Shown here one piece after another: positions 17,007-25,525 of a stretch of DNA of 64,000 bases (position 1 is the first letter of the stretch; the number at the start of each line of letters is the position of its first letter). The stretch spans positions 62,001 through 126,000 of the forward strand of contig NZ_RFFG01000006.1 in NCBI RefSeq assembly GCF_003696215.1, read 5' to 3'. Both the position numbers and the translations under genes were made by a program. Under the pieces are notes generated by a model. That model saw only the letters and a list, made by a program, of their open reading frames with translations. It was not told where the DNA came from and did not search any database. The stretch is from Actinomadura harenae. GTDB taxonomy: Bacteria > Actinomycetota > Actinomycetes > Streptosporangiales > Streptosporangiaceae.

Positions 17007-20000
17007 GTGTCACCGCTGTTGAGCGTCGTCGTGCCGTTCTACAACGTCGAGGCGTACCTGGAGCCCTGCCTTGAATCGCTGGCCCGGCAGACGCTGAGCG
17101 ACCTCGAAGTGATCATGGTGGACGACGGGTCGACCGACTCCAGCGCCACGATCGCCAAGAACTTCGCCGAGAAGGACGGCCGGTTCCGGCTCGTCCAGCA
17201 GCAGAACCAGGGCCTCGGCCCGGCCCGGAACGCGGGCGTGCCGCACTCGGCCGGCAGGTACCTGGCGTTCGCCGACAGCGACGACATCATCCCCCGGTAC
17301 GCCTACGAGCTGATGGTGGCGTCCCTGGAGGAGACCGGATCCGACCTGGCCTGCGGCGGCGTCCGCCGGTTCGGCGTGAACGGGCTGACCCAGTCGCCCA
17401 TGCACCGGAAGATCTTCCAGGTCGACCGGAAGGCCACCCACGTCCGCGAGTTCCCCGAGCTGCTGAACGACCGGACGGCCTGGAACAAGGTCTTCCGGCG
17501 CGCCTTCTGGGACAAGCACGCCTTCGCCTTCCCCGCCGGCCTCTACGAGGACATCCCGGTCACCATCCCGGCGCACGTCCTGGCGTCCAAGGTCGACGTG
17601 CTGCACGAGCCCGTGTACCACTGGCGCGTCCGGGAGTCGGGCGCCCGCTCGATCACCCAGCGCCGCACCGAGCCCGGCAACCTCTCCGACCGGATGCGCT
17701 CGGTCACCTCCGCCTCGACCTTCCTGGAGAAGAACGCGGCGGACCTGAAGGACCGCTACGACCACTTCGCCCTCGCCGACGACATCCGGATCTTCGTCAA
17801 CGTCGTCGACCAGGGCGACGAGCAGTACCGCGAGACCTTCCCCGACCTGGTCAACGGCGTCCTCGACCGGATGGACCCGCGGGTCTCCGAGGAGCTGCCC
17901 GCCATCGACCGGCTGAAGTTCCACGCCGTCCGGCAGCGGCTGATGCCCGAGCTCGTGGAGATCGTCTCCTTCGGCAAGAGCCACCCCGACCGCGCCAGCG
18001 CCATCCAGCTCCCCGAGCACCCCGGCAAGTGGTTCGGCGACTACCCCTACCTCGGCGACCCCCGCTTCCCGGTCGACCTCTACGAGCTCCGCGACGAGCT
18101 GGACCTCAAGACCGGGATCGACGACATCCTCTGGCGGGACGGGCGGCTGCGCATCGAGGGCCACGCCTACATCGACCGGATGCACGTCCCGGAGGCGTCC
18201 GACTCGACCATCGAGATCGAGCTCCGCCGCCGGCGCCTGCTGCTCATGTCCAAGACCCTGCGTCCGGACGTCGAGCGCGTGCGCCGCCCGGACGTCACCG
18301 CCGAGAGCAAGCAGGCCACCGCCGACCTGTCCGGCTCCGGCTTCGCCTTCGAGGTGACCCCAGAGCAGCTCGGCTCCGGCGAGGGCACCTGGCACGTCTA
18401 CGTCACCGTCACCACCAACGGCGTCAGCCGCCACGGCCGCCTCACCGGCCCCAAGGGCGCGGGCCTGTGGCCGCCGCAGCACGAGACCTCGCCGGGCAAG
18501 CTGATCAAGCCCAAGTACAGCCAGGCCAACGAGCTGCTCATCGGCGTCCAGTCCGTCCGGGCGAAGGCCACCTCCATCACCGCGGAGGGGCAGCGGCTGC
18601 TGCTCACCGGCTGGGTCCGCCGCGAGGACCAGGCGGTCGTCACCAACGGCCACCTGGAGGTCGCGCTCCGCCAGGGCATGGTCAAGGTCAAGCAGCCCGT
18701 CCGCAAGACCGGGACGGGCGAGGGCGGCCACGTGAAGTTCACCGCCGAGATCGACATCGCCCAGCTCGCCTCGCAGACCGAGGCGGGCGACGTCGCCGAG
18801 ACCGGCAACGACAGCATCGACTGGGACGTGTCCCTGCGCACCAAGGGCACCAAGGTGCGCCTCGGCGTCGAGGCCGACCTGGTGGACCTGCGCGTCGGCG
18901 TCGGCGGACGCGAGTACGACGTCATCGCCACCAAGTACGGCAACCTCACCCTGGTCGAACGCGCGCCGCGCCTGGTCGTGACCGGCGTCCGCTGGCTGGA
19001 CGGCACCACGATCGAGCTCACCGGCTCCAGCGGCGACGAGAACACCCGTCCCGACCGGTTGATCATGCGCATGCGCCGGTCCACCCTGGCGCACGAGGTG
19101 CCGCTGGCCTGGGAGGGCCAGCGCTTCACCGCGCTGCTCAACGGCCGCAGCGACGGCCTCCCCCTGTCCAGCGGACGCTGGGACCTCTACGCGCCCGGCG
19201 AGCGCGGCGACCTCACGGTCGGCATCGACCGGGCCGCGCGCGGCTCCCTGCCCGAGCCCCACTTCGTCGGGATGCACGAGCTGGCGCTCAAGGCCCACCG
19301 GGGCGACCTGCTCCACCTGTTCGTGCGGCGCGCCCTCACCGACGACGAGCGCGGCCCCTACGCGCAGCGCCGCATGCAGCGCGCCCTGTACGGGGCGGGG
19401 AACACCGCGCCGATCCGCGACGTGGTCGTGTTCGAGAGCTACTTCGGCAAGCAGTACTCCGACAACCCGCAGGCGATCTACGAGGAGATGGTCCGCCGCG
19501 ACCTGCCCTTCGAGTTCGTCTGGGGCAGCAACGACGGCCAGTTCACGATCCCGGTCGGCGACGCCCGCACGGTGATGCGCGGCTCGCGGGACTACCACGA
19601 GCTCGTCGCGTCGGCCCGGTTCGTGATCGACAACTGCCTCAAGCCGACCGGCTACGCCAAGCGCCCCGGCCAGGTGTACCTCCAGACCTGGCACGGCACC
19701 CCGTACAAGCACATCGCCTACGACCTGGTGCGCAACGGCAGGATCGCCAGCAACACCACCAAGCTCAGCCGGTACGAGGAGGACGTGCCGCTCTGGGACC
19801 GGCTGATCTCCCCGAGCCCGCACGTCACCGGCATGCTGCGGGACGCCTTCCGGTACCAGGGCGAGGTGCTGGAGGTCGGGTACCCGCGCAACGACATGCT
19901 CTTCGCGCACGACCGCGACGCGCGCGAGCGGCAGGTCCGCGACCGGCTGGGGATCCCCTACGACCGTCCGGTGGCGCTGTACGTGCCGACCTGGCGCGAG

Positions 20001-20507
20001 GACATCTGGCTGACCGGCGGCCGGACGGCCGAGCTCGTGCTGCCCGCCGACCAGATCGCCGCCTCGCTAGGCGACTCGTGGTCGGTGCTCGTCCGGCAGC
20101 ACCACATGGTCGCGGACCGGACGGTCGGGATCGGCGAGGGTGTGGTGGACGTCACCCGCTACCCCGACATCTCCGAGCTCTACCTGATCGCGGACGTCGT
20201 GATCACCGACTACTCGTCGGTCATGTTCGACTTCGCCGCGACCGGCAGGCCGATCCTGTTCTACGTCCCCGACCTGGACTTCTACCAGGACGAGCTGCGC
20301 GGCACCTACTTCGACCTGACCGCCGAGGCGCCCGGCCCGCTGCTGCGCGAACCCGGTGAGGTGATCGAGGCGCTGCGCGACATCGACGCGACCAGCCGCC
20401 GGTACAGTGCCGCCTACACGGCGTTCCGGCAGAAGTACTGCGCCATGGACGACGGGCACGCCTCCACCCGCGTGGTGGACCACCTGCTGTCCCTGCGTCC
20501 TGAGTGA
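17007..20507 (+). CDS. GT2 / CDP-glycerol glycerophosphotransferase fusion (TagF-like wall-polymer polymerase)
   Basis: 1166 residues. GT2 domain at 1-230: VVVPFYNVEAYLEPCLESL, VDDGSTD (about 38-44), ADSDD (about 89-93). Middle region about 370-745 holds three copies of a beta-rich unit with the pattern DGRLRIEGHAYID ... GTWHVYV; GQRLLLTGWVRRE ... IDWDVSL; GTTIELTGSS ... GRWDLYAPGERG. CDP-glycerol glycerophosphotransferase domain about 790-1160: QTWHGTPYKHIAYD (about 893), PRNDMLF, LYVPTWREDIW and ITDYSSVMFDFA (about 1064). The C-domain polymerises polyol phosphate from CDP-glycerol or CDP-ribitol at the inner membrane face; the GT2 domain could add sugar to each unit. GTG start with GGAG upstream. 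Confidence 0.92.
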   Translation: MSPLLSVVVPFYNVEAYLEPCLESLARQTLSDLEVIMVDDGSTDSSATIAKNFAEKDGRFRLVQQQNQGLGPARNAGVPHSAGRYLAFADSDDIIPRYAYELMVASLEETGSDLACGGVRRFGVNGLTQSPMHRKIFQVDRKATHVREFPELLNDRTAWNKVFRRAFWDKHAFAFPAGLYEDIPVTIPAHVLASKVDVLHEPVYHWRVRESGARSITQRRTEPGNLSDRMRSVTSASTFLEKNAADLKDRYDHFALADDIRIFVNVVDQGDEQYRETFPDLVNGVLDRMDPRVSEELPAIDRLKFHAVRQRLMPELVEIVSFGKSHPDRASAIQLPEHPGKWFGDYPYLGDPRFPVDLYELRDELDLKTGIDDILWRDGRLRIEGHAYIDRMHVPEASDSTIEIELRRRRLLLMSKTLRPDVERVRRPDVTAESKQATADLSGSGFAFEVTPEQLGSGEGTWHVYVTVTTNGVSRHGRLTGPKGAGLWPPQHETSPGKLIKPKYSQANELLIGVQSVRAKATSITAEGQRLLLTGWVRREDQAVVTNGHLEVALRQGMVKVKQPVRKTGTGEGGHVKFTAEIDIAQLASQTEAGDVAETGNDSIDWDVSLRTKGTKVRLGVEADLVDLRVGVGGREYDVIATKYGNLTLVERAPRLVVTGVRWLDGTTIELTGSSGDENTRPDRLIMRMRRSTLAHEVPLAWEGQRFTALLNGRSDGLPLSSGRWDLYAPGERGDLTVGIDRAARGSLPEPHFVGMHELALKAHRGDLLHLFVRRALTDDERGPYAQRRMQRALYGAGNTAPIRDVVVFESYFGKQYSDNPQAIYEEMVRRDLPFEFVWGSNDGQFTIPVGDARTVMRGSRDYHELVASARFVIDNCLKPTGYAKRPGQVYLQTWHGTPYKHIAYDLVRNGRIASNTTKLSRYEEDVPLWDRLISPSPHVTGMLRDAFRYQGEVLEVGYPRNDMLFAHDRDARERQVRDRLGIPYDRPVALYVPTWREDIWLTGGRTAELVLPADQIAASLGDSWSVLVRQHHMVADRTVGIGEGVVDVTRYPDISELYLIADVVITDYSSVMFDFAATGRPILFYVPDLDFYQDELRGTYFDLTAEAPGPLLREPGEVIEALRDIDATSRRYSAAYTAFRQKYCAMDDGHASTRVVDHLLSLRPE

Positions 20508-20512
20508 TCATT

Positions 20513-20553
20513 GACCGGTGGCCCGGCGATCACCCGATCGCCGGGCGGCCGGT
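20513..20553 (+). terminator. hairpin terminator after the polymerase gene
   Basis: GCCCGGCGAT (20521-20530) pairs perfectly with ATCGCCGGGC (20537-20546), and flanking GACCGG/CCGGTC extends the stem. The loop is 6 nt. No strong T-run. Confidence 0.65.
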
Positions 20554-20788
20554 CATGGGCCGTCGTGGGCCGTGCGCCGTGTGCTGTGCGTCGTGTGCCG
20601 TGTGTCGTGTCGACCGGACTTCGGGGTGTTCGCCCCGGACGCCCGAATGATCACTTCCCGGTGACGACTGGGCGTCTTAGCGGAGTCTCCCGGGTGGTGG
20701 GCCGGTAGCATCTGGTGGCGCGGGGTGCGACGCTTTTCCGAGGCACGGGGACCGGCCTCGATCCATTTTCTCGAAAGGACAGCTCTCC
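20554..20788 (+). promoter_or_regulatory. upstream region of the CDP-alcohol phosphotransferase gene
   Basis: No gene seen. 20570-20612 is a degenerate GTGCCGTGTG-type simple repeat. Further down, TAGCAT (20706-20711) could be a -10 box, placing transcription about 70 nt before the gene, and GAAAGGA lies 10 nt before ATG 20789. Confidence 0.35.
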
Positions 20789-21790
20789 ATGGCGAACTTC
20801 ACGCTCGATGACGTTCGGCAACGGACGTACAAAGCGCGTGACGCATGGTGGACGGTCTTGCTGGTCGATCCGCTCGCCTCGCGACTGGTCAAGTTCACTG
20901 CCAACAAGACCAACATCACTCCCAACCAGCTCACCGTCGGCGCGCTGATCCTCGGGCTGGGCGCGGGCGGCCTGTTCGCCGTGGGCACCTGGCCGATGCT
21001 GCTGATCGGCGCGCTGCTCTACCACCTGTCGTTCACGCTCGACTGCATGGACGGCAAGATCGCGCGCCTGAAGGGCACCGGCTCGATCTTCGGCGCCTGG
21101 CTGGACTACATCTTCGACCGCGTCCGCGTGCTGGCCTGCGCGATCGCCCTGATGGGCGGGGCGTACGCGCGCACCGGCAACGTCGCCTACGTGTGGACCG
21201 CGGTCGCCGTGGTGTTCCTGGACATGCTCCGCTACATGGACGCCCTGGAGATCTACAAGGTCCGCTCCCAGATGCGCACGAAGCTGCGCGACCTGGGCTC
21301 CCAGGCCAGCACGCTGGAGGCGGCCGCCCGCGCCGCGCGCGGCGAGGTCCCGTCCGTCATGGACGCCGAGCTGTCGTCCGCCGAGCGGGCGCTCGGCAAC
21401 GACCCCGAGGCCGACATGGAGGACCGGGTCGTCGGCGACAACCCGAACATCGCGCTCCAGGCCGAGTTCAACAAGAAGTTCCCCTGGTACACCCGGATCC
21501 GGGACGCCCTGCTGCGCGGCCGGATCCGTCCGCACCTGATCTCCGGCATCGAGTTCCAGATGGGCGTGTTCATCGTCGCCCCGCTGGTCGCCGCGGTGAT
21601 CCCCGGCGCGATCATCCCGGTGACCATTCTGTCCGGCATCGGCATGATGACCTTCGAGCTGGTGATCATCTACAAGTTCTGGCTCTCCAGCCGGACCTAC
21701 ACCAAGACGCTCGGCAAGCTCGAGCGGCGCGTCGCCGAGGCGCGCGCCCAGCTCCCGCAGGAGGAGCTGGAGCGCCTCCCGCTCGCCTGA
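20789..21790 (+). CDS. CDP-alcohol phosphatidyltransferase family membrane protein
   Basis: 333 residues. The complete CDP-OH-P motif is present about 84-110: DCMDGKIARLK, then G-AWL-D-YIF-D with all four metal/base Asp. About six membrane spans, interrupted by a hydrophilic loop (about 155-230) longer than in phospholipid synthases. Transfers a phospho-alcohol from a CDP-alcohol to a lipid or glycan acceptor. Its position directly after the polymerase gene suggests it makes the polyol-phosphate linkage or primer rather than bulk phospholipid. Ends at a strong terminator. Confidence 0.9.
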   Translation: MANFTLDDVRQRTYKARDAWWTVLLVDPLASRLVKFTANKTNITPNQLTVGALILGLGAGGLFAVGTWPMLLIGALLYHLSFTLDCMDGKIARLKGTGSIFGAWLDYIFDRVRVLACAIALMGGAYARTGNVAYVWTAVAVVFLDMLRYMDALEIYKVRSQMRTKLRDLGSQASTLEAAARAARGEVPSVMDAELSSAERALGNDPEADMEDRVVGDNPNIALQAEFNKKFPWYTRIRDALLRGRIRPHLISGIEFQMGVFIVAPLVAAVIPGAIIPVTILSGIGMMTFELVIIYKFWLSSRTYTKTLGKLERRVAEARAQLPQEELERLPLA

Positions 21791-21821
21791 TCCGTTCGGT
21801 TCCCCGAACGGTTCCGTTCTC

Positions 21822-21858
21822 CGGACGCCCCCGGCCGATCACCGGCCGGGGGCGTCCG
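21822..21858 (+). terminator. intrinsic terminator; convergent gene's stop lies in its loop
   Basis: Perfect 16-bp stem (21822-21837 with 21843-21858), 5-nt loop ATCAC, then CCTTTT. The stop codon of the minus-strand membrane protein gene (21839-21841) lies in the loop. Confidence 0.85.
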
Positions 21859-23599
21859 CCTTTTCCTGAGCCTTCTCGGGGGCCTGCTCCGGAGCCTGCT
21901 CCGTCTCCTCGTCGGCGCCCTCGTCCGCTTCAGGTCCTTCGCCCTCGGAGGGTTCCTCCTCGGCCTGCTCGTCCGTCTCGGGCCGGGGCTTCCGATCGGC
22001 TTCGGGCTTCTCCGGCTCCTCCGGCTCCTCCGGCTTGTCCGGCTGCTTCGGTTCCGGGGTCTCGGAGCCGGGTTCGCCGGACGGGACGGCCGGGGCGGGG
22101 GCGGTCTCGCGGCGCGGCTCGCGGGTGAGCGCGAGGCCGGCCGCCAGAACGGCGAACGGCGCCGTCGGCAGGACGTAGCGGTAGTCGAAGTCGGCGGTCG
22201 CGGCCGGGACGACCAGCAGCGCGAGGCCGACCCCGAACGGCAGCAGGACCGGCCCGCCGAACCGGCGGATCCGGAGCACGACGCCGACCAGACCGGCGCC
22301 CAGCAGGATCCCGAGGAACGTGCCCGGCATGAAGTAGTGGCTCTGGTAGTCGCGCATGAAGTCGCCGTAGGGCTCCACGACGCGGGACTCGGCCGTCCGG
22401 CCGCCGTAGTCGTAGGCGGCCATGGCGTTCCAGGTCCGGAGCGCGCCGCCCTCCGGGAACCGGTACTCCTCGACGGTGCCGGGGTTCGGGTAGTCGACGC
22501 GCTTCCAGTCGAACGCGCGCCAGGTGTCGCGCCAGACGACGTAGGCGTAGTCGCCGGGCTGCTTCTCGATGGCCTGCATGGCGAACTCGCCCGCGAGCTT
22601 GTTCGTCCGGGGGTCGTCCATCTCCCAGGGCATCTGGTCGAACGGCGAGTCGGACGTCCACATGGCCTGGAACGCCGCCGCGACCTCGGGATCGCGGATC
22701 ACCTTGTCCTGGCAGAAGAGCTGCAGCTCCGGCTTGGGCTTGATCTTGGTGCAGTCGGCGAAGTCCGCGACACGCCCGTAGAGCCAGACCTTGTCGGTCG
22801 AGGTGAACGCCCACTGCCCGTTGTAGGAGTGGAACCAGATCATGTAGCCGACCAGCGGGGCGACGCCCGCGACGACGGTCGCCGTGACCGTCCGCCAGCC
22901 CGCCCGGCGCACGGCCAGGCAGAACGCCAGGACGATCAGCATCGGCAGCCCGACCGAGCGGACGTCCGCGGCGGCACCGATGACCAGGCCCGCGACCGCG
23001 CCGGCCCACAGCGGCGTCTTCCGCCACCACATGGCGAGGGTGATCCCGGCGATGAGCATGAACGTGAACGGCACGTCCGCCATGAGCATGTGCTCGAGCT
23101 GGATCTCGTAGGCGTCGTAGAGCACCGGCAGGGTCAGCACGGACGCGATCACGCCCGGGACCCAGATCCACAGCCGGGGCCAGCCGCGGCGCAGCGCCCG
23201 CTGCAGCAGCGCGTAGACCATCACGCCCGCGAGGACGCCCATCGCGTGCTGCACGACCAGCACGCCGGTGAACCCGTGGAACGGCCGGATCGCCGCCAGG
23301 ATCAGCGAGTACCCGGACGGCCGCAGCGTCGACGGCCGCATGTCGAGGGCGCCGGTCACGTACGTCCGGGAATCGCCGAACCACAGCACGGACGGGAAGC
23401 CGAGCATCGCGACGACGCGCAGCGCGATCGCCCCGCCCACCACGGCCAGGAAGACCGTGTGGGCCGCGAGGAACCGGCCGACCGCCCGGAGCGGGGGCGG
23501 GACCGCCCACGGCCGGGACCGGCCCGGCAGGACGCGATCGAGCCCGGCCCTTCTCAGCCGGGACGGTGGGAGGACATCAGGGGGGGTCCCGTCGGACAA
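21839..23599 (-). CDS. polytopic membrane protein, GT-C-like, with long acidic tail (paralogue of the 27.3-kb gene)
   Basis: 586 residues. About ten membrane spans in residues 45-480. The first outside loop carries FGDSRTYVTGALDMRPSTLR, and QLEHMLMADVPFTFMLIAG follows; the same motifs occur in the gene at 27.3-28.8 kb, so the two are paralogues. Asp in the first loop and DFDYRYVLPTAPFA near the end suggest a GT-C-type glycosyltransferase, by architecture only. Residues about 490-586 are a Glu/Pro/Lys-rich disordered tail (KPEEPEEPEKPEADRKPRP) that the paralogue lacks. Confidence 0.8.
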   Translation of the reverse strand: MSDGTPPDVLPPSRLRRAGLDRVLPGRSRPWAVPPPLRAVGRFLAAHTVFLAVVGGAIALRVVAMLGFPSVLWFGDSRTYVTGALDMRPSTLRPSGYSLILAAIRPFHGFTGVLVVQHAMGVLAGVMVYALLQRALRRGWPRLWIWVPGVIASVLTLPVLYDAYEIQLEHMLMADVPFTFMLIAGITLAMWWRKTPLWAGAVAGLVIGAAADVRSVGLPMLIVLAFCLAVRRAGWRTVTATVVAGVAPLVGYMIWFHSYNGQWAFTSTDKVWLYGRVADFADCTKIKPKPELQLFCQDKVIRDPEVAAAFQAMWTSDSPFDQMPWEMDDPRTNKLAGEFAMQAIEKQPGDYAYVVWRDTWRAFDWKRVDYPNPGTVEEYRFPEGGALRTWNAMAAYDYGGRTAESRVVEPYGDFMRDYQSHYFMPGTFLGILLGAGLVGVVLRIRRFGGPVLLPFGVGLALLVVPAATADFDYRYVLPTAPFAVLAAGLALTREPRRETAPAPAVPSGEPGSETPEPKQPDKPEEPEEPEKPEADRKPRPETDEQAEEEPSEGEGPEADEGADEETEQAPEQAPEKAQEKADAPGR

Positions 23600-23717
23600 A
23601 CCTGCTCCGATTGGCTAGGCGGGATCAGCGGGGTAGGGCGGCCCCACGCCGAAGGGGGGGAACCGACGGGGGGAATCGGCCGCCACGTCGAGGATAGTGC
23701 CGTCCGTCCGGAGATCA

Positions 23718-24872
23718 TCAGGAACGGCGCGCGACGGTCCCGTCGATCCACGCGACGGCCTGGGACGCGACGGCCGTGCCCATGTCGGCCGAGTCGTCGC
23801 GGTTCACGGTGTCGCCTCGGTTCACGGTGGCGTCCCAGTCCACGTCCACGTCGTCGCCGAGGCTCCGCAGGCCGGTGGTGAGGCTTCCGATGACGGTGAG
23901 GGGGACGTCGGTGCCGTCCGTTCCCGTCCGCAGCCACCAGTGGCGGGCCCGCTGCGGGTTCCGCTGCCGGACGAAGTCCATCGCGCTCCGCAGCACGGGC
24001 GCCGGCTTCGCGGACGCCGCCAGGCCCTTCGCCCTCCGGTTCCCGACCTGGTCGAGCAGGTCGAGCAGGTCGTCGTAGGCGAACGAGATCCGGCCGTGCA
24101 TCCAGTCGATCCAGGAATTCCGCTTGAGGTAGAGGGACCGGTCGTCTTCCGGCAACCTCTTCAGGTAGCGCGCCCCGGCCGGCTCCAGGTATTTCGCGAG
24201 GAGAAGATTCCGGTCGTAGGCGAGATCGGCCTTTCCGATCTCGGTGACAGGCATATTCGCGGCGACGGCGTAAATCCGGTCGGACGACCTGGCGGCGCCG
24301 ATTCTCCTCAGGTCGTCGTCGTACTGTCCGCGCCCGGCGGACGCCCCGGCCAGCGCCGCCAGCCCGCCCGCCTTCCCGCTCCCGGACGCGACGATCCGGC
24401 CGACGTCCCCGGGTAGTCTCCCCTTGTTGTGATGGACGTACCGGACGGCGGCCTTGAGGTCCACGATCCCGTTCCAGGCGGTGTCCCGCACCCGCGAGGT
24501 CACCACGACGAGGCCCGAGGCCAGCGCGATCCTGTTCTCGGCGACCGGCTCCACATCGCCACTCGCGGTGTTCATGATGATCGGCGCCCGGCCGGGGTCG
24601 ATGGCCATTCCGTCCACCTCGACCGGAACGCGGACGCTCAGTTTCTCGCGGGCCGGGTCGACCGGATCCGCCGCATAAGGCACCCCTGAATACAGCCGGT
24701 ACTTGACCGTCTTCCGAGTGCGTCCGACCTTCACCGTCGCGCTTTCGACGCGGTATCCGCCCTCATCGAAGTCGAGCGCGGACGCCCCGTGGGCCCTGCC
24801 CATGCTCCCGCACGCCACGATCCCGCCGATGCCCACCACCGTCACGAGCCCGAGAACCGCACGACGATCCAC
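23718..24872 (-). CDS. lipoprotein of the subtype-B tannase / alpha-beta hydrolase fold, catalytic triad lost
   Basis: 384 residues. Signal with MDRRAVLG and lipobox IVAC (Cys21). Fold markers of subtype-B tannase-like esterases are present: YSGVPYAADPVDP, VDLKAAVRYVHHNKGRLPGD, WWLRTGT and VAWIDGT. The nucleophile motif, normally GTSAGG, reads SGKAGG (Lys167); the acid region reads RTGTDGTD with Gly at the expected Asp; and the His position in WDxxH-type sequence is Asn351 (VNRGD). All three triad positions therefore appear replaced, from alignment by eye. Probably a surface binding protein. GTG start; AAGGGG 9 nt upstream. Confidence 0.75.
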   Translation of the reverse strand: MDRRAVLGLVTVVGIGGIVACGSMGRAHGASALDFDEGGYRVESATVKVGRTRKTVKYRLYSGVPYAADPVDPAREKLSVRVPVEVDGMAIDPGRAPIIMNTASGDVEPVAENRIALASGLVVVTSRVRDTAWNGIVDLKAAVRYVHHNKGRLPGDVGRIVASGSGKAGGLAALAGASAGRGQYDDDLRRIGAARSSDRIYAVAANMPVTEIGKADLAYDRNLLLAKYLEPAGARYLKRLPEDDRSLYLKRNSWIDWMHGRISFAYDDLLDLLDQVGNRRAKGLAASAKPAPVLRSAMDFVRQRNPQRARHWWLRTGTDGTDVPLTVIGSLTTGLRSLGDDVDVDWDATVNRGDTVNRDDSADMGTAVASQAVAWIDGTVARRS

Positions 24873-25091
24873 GTCGACATGCCCCTTCCCAGCCCGGACG
24901 TCCTCCCCCAGCAGCGCTACCCCGCGCCGCCCCGGTGAACACCCCGTCCCGGGGACCGGCCTGCCGCCGGCCGGGGCCGCTCACGGCGCCGAGGCACGGC
25001 GCCCCTCACGTTCTCGCAGGTCCGCCCGGGGGCGGGGGACGCATGGCGATCGCATGGGACGCAGATGGACCGATGCGGACGGCCGTCCCCG

Positions 25092-25097
25092 TATCGT
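25092..25097 (+). promoter_or_regulatory. -10 box for leaderless VOC gene
   Basis: TATCGT, 7 nt before ATG 25105; no Shine-Dalgarno in between. The rest of the 232-bp divergent gap holds a GC hairpin (about 24950-24985) and no gene. Confidence 0.45.
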
Positions 25098-25104
25098 CAC
25101 GGCC

Positions 25105-25497
25105 ATGATCAATGGAGCGCATGTCGTCGTCTACAGCGAGGACGCCGACGCCGACCGCGCCTTCCTCCGCGACGTCCTCGGCTTCCCGCACGTGGACGTC
25201 GGCGGCGGCTGGCTCATCTTCCGCCTGCCGCCCGCCGAGCTCGCCGCCCACCCCACGGAGCCCGGCGCCCACCCCACGGAGCACGCCACCCACCCTTCGG
25301 ACGGACCGTCCGCCCACGAGCTCTACCTCATGTGCGACGACGTGACCGCGACCGTCGACGACCTCACCGAGAAGGGCGTCGAGTTCCCCGAGGCCATCAC
25401 CGACGCGGGCTGGGGACTGCTCACCCGCCTGCGCCTGCCCAGCGGCGCGCAGCTGGGCCTGTACGAACCACGCCACCCCACCCCGCCGAACCGGTAG
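25105..25497 (+). CDS. glyoxalase/VOC-superfamily protein
   Basis: 130 residues. Two beta-alpha-beta-beta-beta modules: HVVVYSEDADADRAFLRDVL at the start and AQLGLYEPRHP at the end, with HELYLMCDDVTATVDDLTEK between. Metal-ligand-like His and Glu are present but the reaction cannot be assigned. Between the modules (about 47-72) there is an unusual His/Pro insert of three imperfect units (AHPTEPG, AHPTEHA, THPSDGP). Convergent with the GT4 gene, 28 bp apart. Confidence 0.8.
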   Translation: MINGAHVVVYSEDADADRAFLRDVLGFPHVDVGGGWLIFRLPPAELAAHPTEPGAHPTEHATHPSDGPSAHELYLMCDDVTATVDDLTEKGVEFPEAITDAGWGLLTRLRLPSGAQLGLYEPRHPTPPNR

Positions 25498-25525
25498 CAG
25501 GGCGGGGCCGGGTCTGGGCGGAGGT

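Noticed and set aside
17010..19910. A 966-codon minus-strand ORF opposite the polymerase gene
   Set aside because: Its sequence is a Val/Gly/Asp/Arg-rich antisense reading of a clear GT2/glycerophosphotransferase gene; long antisense ORFs are expected at this GC content.
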